DNA of 8,295 bases from Desulfobulbaceae bacterium UBA5123 (GTDB lineage Bacteria; Desulfobacterota; Desulfobulbia; Desulfobulbales; UBA5123): the NCBI GenBank assembly GCA_002415465.1, contig DHYT01000104.1:24537-32831 (forward strand), written 5' to 3'. Numbering within the stretch: position 1 is the first letter of the stretch; each line of letters begins with the position of its first letter. Under the pieces are notes generated by a model that had not been told where the DNA came from, made no database searches, and was given only the letters and a program-made list of their open reading frames with translations. This document shows positions 5,707-8,295 of the stretch, one piece after another. The position numbers and the translations under genes are program-made.

Positions 5707-5715
5707 AAGGTGAAC

Positions 5716-6855
5716 TCATCCGGCGGGCGCCGTCGCCGTCAACTCGATCAGGGTCACCTCGGGCGGCGCCAGCACCCGGATCGGCGGCCCCCATGTGCCG
5801 GCGCCGCGACTGACGTAGAGGTATCCCTTGGCCAGCGGCTGCAGCGCGCCAGGCGTCACCGGGTAGAATCGTTTCACCGCCAACCCGAACGGGAACAGTT
5901 GCCCGCCATGGACATGCCCGGACAGTTGCAGGTCAAAGTGACCAAGACTGGCCGGAAGCACCTGGGGCCGGTGTTTGAGGAGGAGCACGAAGCGGTTGTC
6001 CGCATCAAGCGCGGTCAGAAGCGGTCCTTCCACGTCGGCTGCGGCCACGGGCCAGGTGGCGCCACGGCGGTCATCAACCCCGGCAATGGCCAGCCCTCCG
6101 GCCACGGCGTGCGCTTCGTTGCGCAAAACCACAAAACCCGCCGCCTCAAGGAAGGCGGTGGCGTGTTTGGCCCCGCCGTATAACTCATGGTTGCCGAGAA
6201 TGGCGAATTTCCCGCGCGGGGCGGGGATCTCCCGCAGCATGGCGGCGAGTTCCGGCAGATTGTCGCCCTGTCCGTCAAGCAGGTCGCCGGTGGCGACGAT
6301 GATATCCGGCTCGGCCCGCCGCGCGGTTGCCAGGATCGCCCGCAGCCGCTCCCGGCCGATCAGCAGGCCAAGGTGGAGGTCGGAAAGCTGCACGATCTTG
6401 AGCCGGGCGATCCCCGGCGACAGCTTGGCGGTGGGAACCACAACCCGTCGCAGGCGGATGGCCCTGGCCTCGACATATCCGTAGCCGACCAGGGCCACCG
6501 CGAGCAGGAGGGTCGCCGTTACCCGATGCCCGGCGGCGAGGCGTAGTCTGCCGGGGCGCTTGTTGAGCAATCGGCCGGCAAGGGAAAGGGCGTCAAGCGA
6601 GACACCGATGACGACGCAATAGAAGAGCAACCCCATCCAGCCGTACGCGATAAACGCCGTCAGGCGCACCGCTCCGTCGTGGGCGTGCCTCGCCCACCAA
6701 TGCACCAGCAGCGGGGACGATGTCATCATCAGCAGCCAGAGGCTTAACAACCAGGTGGCGCGGCGGCTGTAGCGAAATGCGCCCCGCAGCTTGACGAAGA
6801 GATAGAGGTGGCCGCCGCCGTAAAAAAGAAAAAAGGCAAGGAGGAAAAGGGGCAT
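5716..6855 (-). CDS. Membrane-anchored metallophosphoesterase (YkuE/YaeI-like)
   Basis: The 379-residue protein has about four hydrophobic helices near 2-22, 34-51, 64-90 and 112-128, then a calcineurin-like phosphoesterase domain from about 150. The metal-binding motifs are complete: D159 and H161 in LSDLHLG, D191 in TGDLLDG, N222 and H223 in GNHE, H295 in KHRP, and H314 and H316 in SGHVHGGQ. This order fits the YkuE/YaeI group of two-metal phosphodiesterases, whose relatives act on lipid or cell-wall phosphoesters, including the chlamydial UDP-diacylglucosamine hydrolase LpxG; the substrate here is unknown. Positive charge is concentrated in the loops at 22-33 and 95-111, which puts those loops inside and the catalytic domain outside the cytoplasmic membrane (inference). 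ATG 6855 directly begins the first helix but has no clear ribosome site. The gene is divergent from the nitroreductase and shares promoter DNA with it. Confidence 0.9.
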   Translation of the reverse strand: MPLFLLAFFLFYGGGHLYLFVKLRGAFRYSRRATWLLSLWLLMMTSSPLLVHWWARHAHDGAVRLTAFIAYGWMGLLFYCVVIGVSLDALSLAGRLLNKRPGRLRLAAGHRVTATLLLAVALVGYGYVEARAIRLRRVVVPTAKLSPGIARLKIVQLSDLHLGLLIGRERLRAILATARRAEPDIIVATGDLLDGQGDNLPELAAMLREIPAPRGKFAILGNHELYGGAKHATAFLEAAGFVVLRNEAHAVAGGLAIAGVDDRRGATWPVAAADVEGPLLTALDADNRFVLLLKHRPQVLPASLGHFDLQLSGHVHGGQLFPFGLAVKRFYPVTPGALQPLAKGYLYVSRGAGTWGPPIRVLAPPEVTLIELTATAPAG

Positions 6856-6882
6856 TTTTAGCTGTGTACCATGTGCATTTTC

Positions 6883-6911
6883 AATATGTTATCGTAGGCG
6901 GAGGTTGCCAA
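6883..6911 (-). promoter_or_regulatory. Probable promoter of the metallophosphoesterase gene
   Basis: On the reverse strand TTGGCA (6911-6906, five of six to consensus) and CATATT (6888-6883, four of six) are exactly 17 bp apart. The start would fall near 6876, giving a short leader of about 20 nt to ATG 6855. The -35 overlaps that of the opposite promoter. Confidence 0.5.
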
Positions 6912-6933
6912 TTGTCACTATAATGGTTACAAT
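6905..6933 (+). promoter_or_regulatory. Probable promoter of the ferredoxin-nitroreductase gene
   Basis: TTGCCA (6905-6910) and TACAAT (6928-6933), each five of six to consensus, are exactly 17 bp apart. The start would fall near 6940, leaving a leader of about 90 nt before GTG 7031. A TATAAT at 6919-6924 is a better -10 by sequence but has no -35 at usable distance, so I prefer TACAAT. Confidence 0.55.
6911..6933. promoter_or_regulatory. Imperfect palindrome, candidate operator
   Basis: The 23 bp centred on A6922 form an inverted repeat with 9 of 11 half-site positions matching. The outer arms are ATTGT (6911-6915) and ACAAT (6929-6933), with inner AC/GT and AT/AT pairs. It covers the spacer and -10 of the rightward promoter and touches the -35 of the leftward one, so a bound protein could block the nitroreductase and affect both genes. 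The arms recall CRP/FNR-type or other dimeric sites but match no consensus I know exactly. Confidence 0.4.
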
Positions 6934-7030
6934 CGCAAAACGCGATAAAGGCCGGAAGAAAAGAATCCTCCGCGCCCGTGACCACAGTTCTGGATCAAAC
7001 CATTTTCAGCATCACCCAAGGAGAACGATC

Positions 7031-7831
7031 GTGGCGTTAATCACCATCGACCATGATAAATGCAAGCGGGACGGCATCTGTATCTCGGAGTGCCCCTTCA
7101 GCCTCATCCGCGAGAACAAGGAGAACGGCTTTCCTGAGATCCGCGCCGCCGCCGAACGGATGTGCATCCACTGCGGCCACTGCCTGGCGGTCTGCCCGCA
7201 TCAGGCGCTGACCTTCGACGGCGTGGGGCCTGCCGACTGTCTTCCCGTCGACAAGGAGCTTGCCCTCGATCCGGCCAGGATCGAACTGTTTCTCAAGTCC
7301 CGCCGCTCGATCCGCACTTACAAAGACAAGCCGGTGGATCACGCCACCCTGGAGCGGTTGCTGGATACAGCCCGGTGGGCGCCGTCGGCGAAAAACAGTC
7401 AGTCGGCGCACTGGCTGATGGTGGAAGATCCGGCGGAGGTGAGGCGACTGGCCGGGATGGTGGTTGACTGGTTCCGGGAAAACAACTATTTCCCCGGCGT
7501 GGTCAAGGCCTGGAAGGAGGGCCGCGACATGGTGTTGCGCGGCGCGCCCCATGTCGCCATCGCCCATGCCCGCACGGACGGGAGCCTGCTGAAGCCCACC
7601 GAGGATTGCGCCATCGCCATCAGCTACCTGGAGCTGGCCGCCCATGCCCACGGCGTCGGCGCCTGCTGGGCCGGTTTTCTCGCCAACGGCGCCAACGATT
7701 ACCCGCCGCTGGTGGATGCGCTGGGGCTGCCGGCGGATCACAAGGTCTTTGGCGCGTTGATGCTGGGCTATCCGAAATTCCGCTATCGCCGTATCCCGCA
7801 GCGGGAGCCCTTGAAGGTCGAATGGCGCTGA
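7031..7831 (+). CDS. Ferredoxin-nitroreductase fusion protein
   Basis: The 266-residue protein joins a two-cluster ferredoxin domain (about 1-65) to an FMN-dependent nitroreductase domain (about 85-266). The second iron-sulfur motif is complete: C45-x2-C48-x2-C51-x3-C55-P. In the first, C11-x2-D14-x2-C17-x3-C21-P, aspartate stands where the second cysteine is usual. The flavin domain has RRSIR (91-95), TARWAPSAKNSQ (113-124), and the closing MLGYPKFRYRRIP typical of this fused subfamily. Such proteins, common in anaerobes, probably pass electrons from the clusters to FMN to reduce nitro compounds, quinones or an unknown metabolite; the real substrate is unknown. The frame is open from 6905, but GTG 7031 has AAGGAG at 7018-7023, seven bases upstream, and begins right at the ferredoxin fold. 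It has its own promoter and a palindromic candidate operator, suggesting induced expression. No terminator is visible in the 53 bp after it. Confidence 0.93.
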   Translation: MALITIDHDKCKRDGICISECPFSLIRENKENGFPEIRAAAERMCIHCGHCLAVCPHQALTFDGVGPADCLPVDKELALDPARIELFLKSRRSIRTYKDKPVDHATLERLLDTARWAPSAKNSQSAHWLMVEDPAEVRRLAGMVVDWFRENNYFPGVVKAWKEGRDMVLRGAPHVAIAHARTDGSLLKPTEDCAIAISYLELAAHAHGVGACWAGFLANGANDYPPLVDALGLPADHKVFGALMLGYPKFRYRRIPQREPLKVEWR

Positions 7832-7884
7832 GCCCCCCTGCGCCGGTCCCCTTCCGCATGCCTCCTTCCCGTCTTTCGTAAAGC

Positions 7885-8295
7885 TCAGGCCGCCCCCCCG
7901 CCCGTTGCCCTGGCCAGCGCCTCGGTCAGATAGGGGGGGATGGTCACCTTCGCCTTCACCGCGTTGGCAAAGGCGGTGCGCAGATCCTCGTGGCCGATGC
8001 CGGTTTGCCGCCAGTAGGCGACCGGGTCGGCGACAAAATCCCTGATAATCTCAAAGGCCTCGTCGTAGCTCCGCACCGGGTGGCAGAAATGGGGCAGCCA
8101 GGCGGGGGCGAGGCGCACCTCGCGGCCGTCGATGTGTTTCATCTCGGCCGAGATCCGCACCTGCGCCAGGGCCTTTTCCCAGAGATGGCCGGAGTTGTCG
8201 CCGAGCCCGAAGGGATCGATGAAGATATGCGGGGCGGGCAGGCTCTCGAAGAGCTTGAGGTTGGTGATGGCGATGAGCATCTCCTCAAGGGTGCC
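7885..8295 (-). CDS. Probable LOG-family (Rossmann-fold nucleotide hydrolase) protein, C-terminal part
   Basis: The reverse strand is open from the right window edge to TGA at 7885, giving 136 residues of a longer protein. The first residues read GTLEEMLIAITNLKLF. GTLEE at the very edge fits the end of the PGGxGTxxE motif of LOG/TIGR00730 proteins, in which the glutamate takes part in nucleotide cleavage, and the helix that follows also fits. LOG enzymes release the base from nucleoside 5'-monophosphates. The later part, with IFIDPFG (24-30), a polar segment through W40, SYDEAFEIIRDFV (76-88) and a helical C-terminus, is longer than in short LOG proteins, and I cannot place it further. ATG 8280 has GAGGAG touching it with no spacer, and the reading frame continues upstream, so it is probably internal. 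The family call rests on five edge residues plus overall pattern. Confidence 0.55.
   Translation of the reverse strand, partial: GTLEEMLIAITNLKLFESLPAPHIFIDPFGLGDNSGHLWEKALAQVRISAEMKHIDGREVRLAPAWLPHFCHPVRSYDEAFEIIRDFVADPVAYWRQTGIGHEDLRTAFANAVKAKVTIPPYLTEALARATGGGAA

Noticed and set aside
6905..7030. 42-residue N-terminal extension of the ferredoxin-nitroreductase from TTG 6905
   Set aside because: It would begin within the predicted promoter, and AAGGAG correctly spaced before GTG 7031 marks the start of the ferredoxin fold.
7037..7741. 234-residue leftward open frame opposite the nitroreductase
   Set aside because: It is an antisense shadow of a gene with clear iron-sulfur and flavin motifs.
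1..8295. Mobile elements, CRISPR arrays, tRNA or rRNA genes, toxin-antitoxin or phage-defence modules
   Set aside because: No transposase, integrase, regular repeat-spacer pattern, RNA gene or known defence domain was seen on either strand.

Overview
The window is a GC-rich bacterial chromosomal segment, densely coded on both strands. It carries ten protein genes, two of them cut by the window edges. The gene set is a U32 peptidase-like protein, a Nudix hydrolase, an RluA-type pseudouridine synthase, an EEP-fold nuclease/phosphatase, an RNase H-like exonuclease with an N-terminal helix-hairpin-helix, a membrane metallophosphoesterase, a ferredoxin-nitroreductase fusion and a probable LOG-family protein. 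The clear AAGGAG-type ribosome sites and the ferredoxin-nitroreductase fusion are compatible with an anaerobic, Gram-negative, Desulfobacterota-like organism. That placement is an inference from overall flavour; no taxonomic marker gene lies in the window.

Layout. 1-559 (-): N-terminal part of a U32 family protein, divergent from a Nudix hydrolase at 761-1195 (+) across about 200 bp. 1196-1330: a gap with a possible closed RNA fold, ahead of an RluA-family pseudouridine synthase at 1331-2161 (+). This converges, 13 bp apart, on an EEP-family hydrolase at 2175-2921 (-). Divergent from the latter is an 85-residue cysteine-rich protein at 3016-3273 (+), which converges, 12 bp apart, on a 140-residue multi-CxxC protein at 3286-3708 (-). 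3849-5517 (-): a two-gene unit, an alpha/beta hydrolase followed 10 bp later by a DEDD-type exonuclease. 5716-6855 (-): a four-helix membrane metallophosphoesterase, ending in a strong hairpin. 7031-7831 (+): the ferredoxin-nitroreductase. 7885-8295 (-): C-terminal part of a probable LOG-family protein, open at the right edge.

How the genes relate. Most are single-gene units that alternate in orientation, so this looks like a housekeeping and accessory-enzyme neighbourhood rather than one pathway. The only convincing operon is the hydrolase-exonuclease pair. The best regulatory signal is between 6855 and 7031: two divergent promoters read the same 7-bp TTGCCAA as their -35 element in opposite directions, and an imperfect 23-bp palindrome fills the spacer and -10 of the rightward one. 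I see no mobile element, CRISPR array, tRNA or rRNA, and no clear sign of a new multi-gene system. The points most worth a second look are the shared promoter/operator, the two unrecognised cysteine-rich proteins facing each other, the Asp-for-Cys change in the ferredoxin domain, and the possible structured RNA before the pseudouridine synthase.
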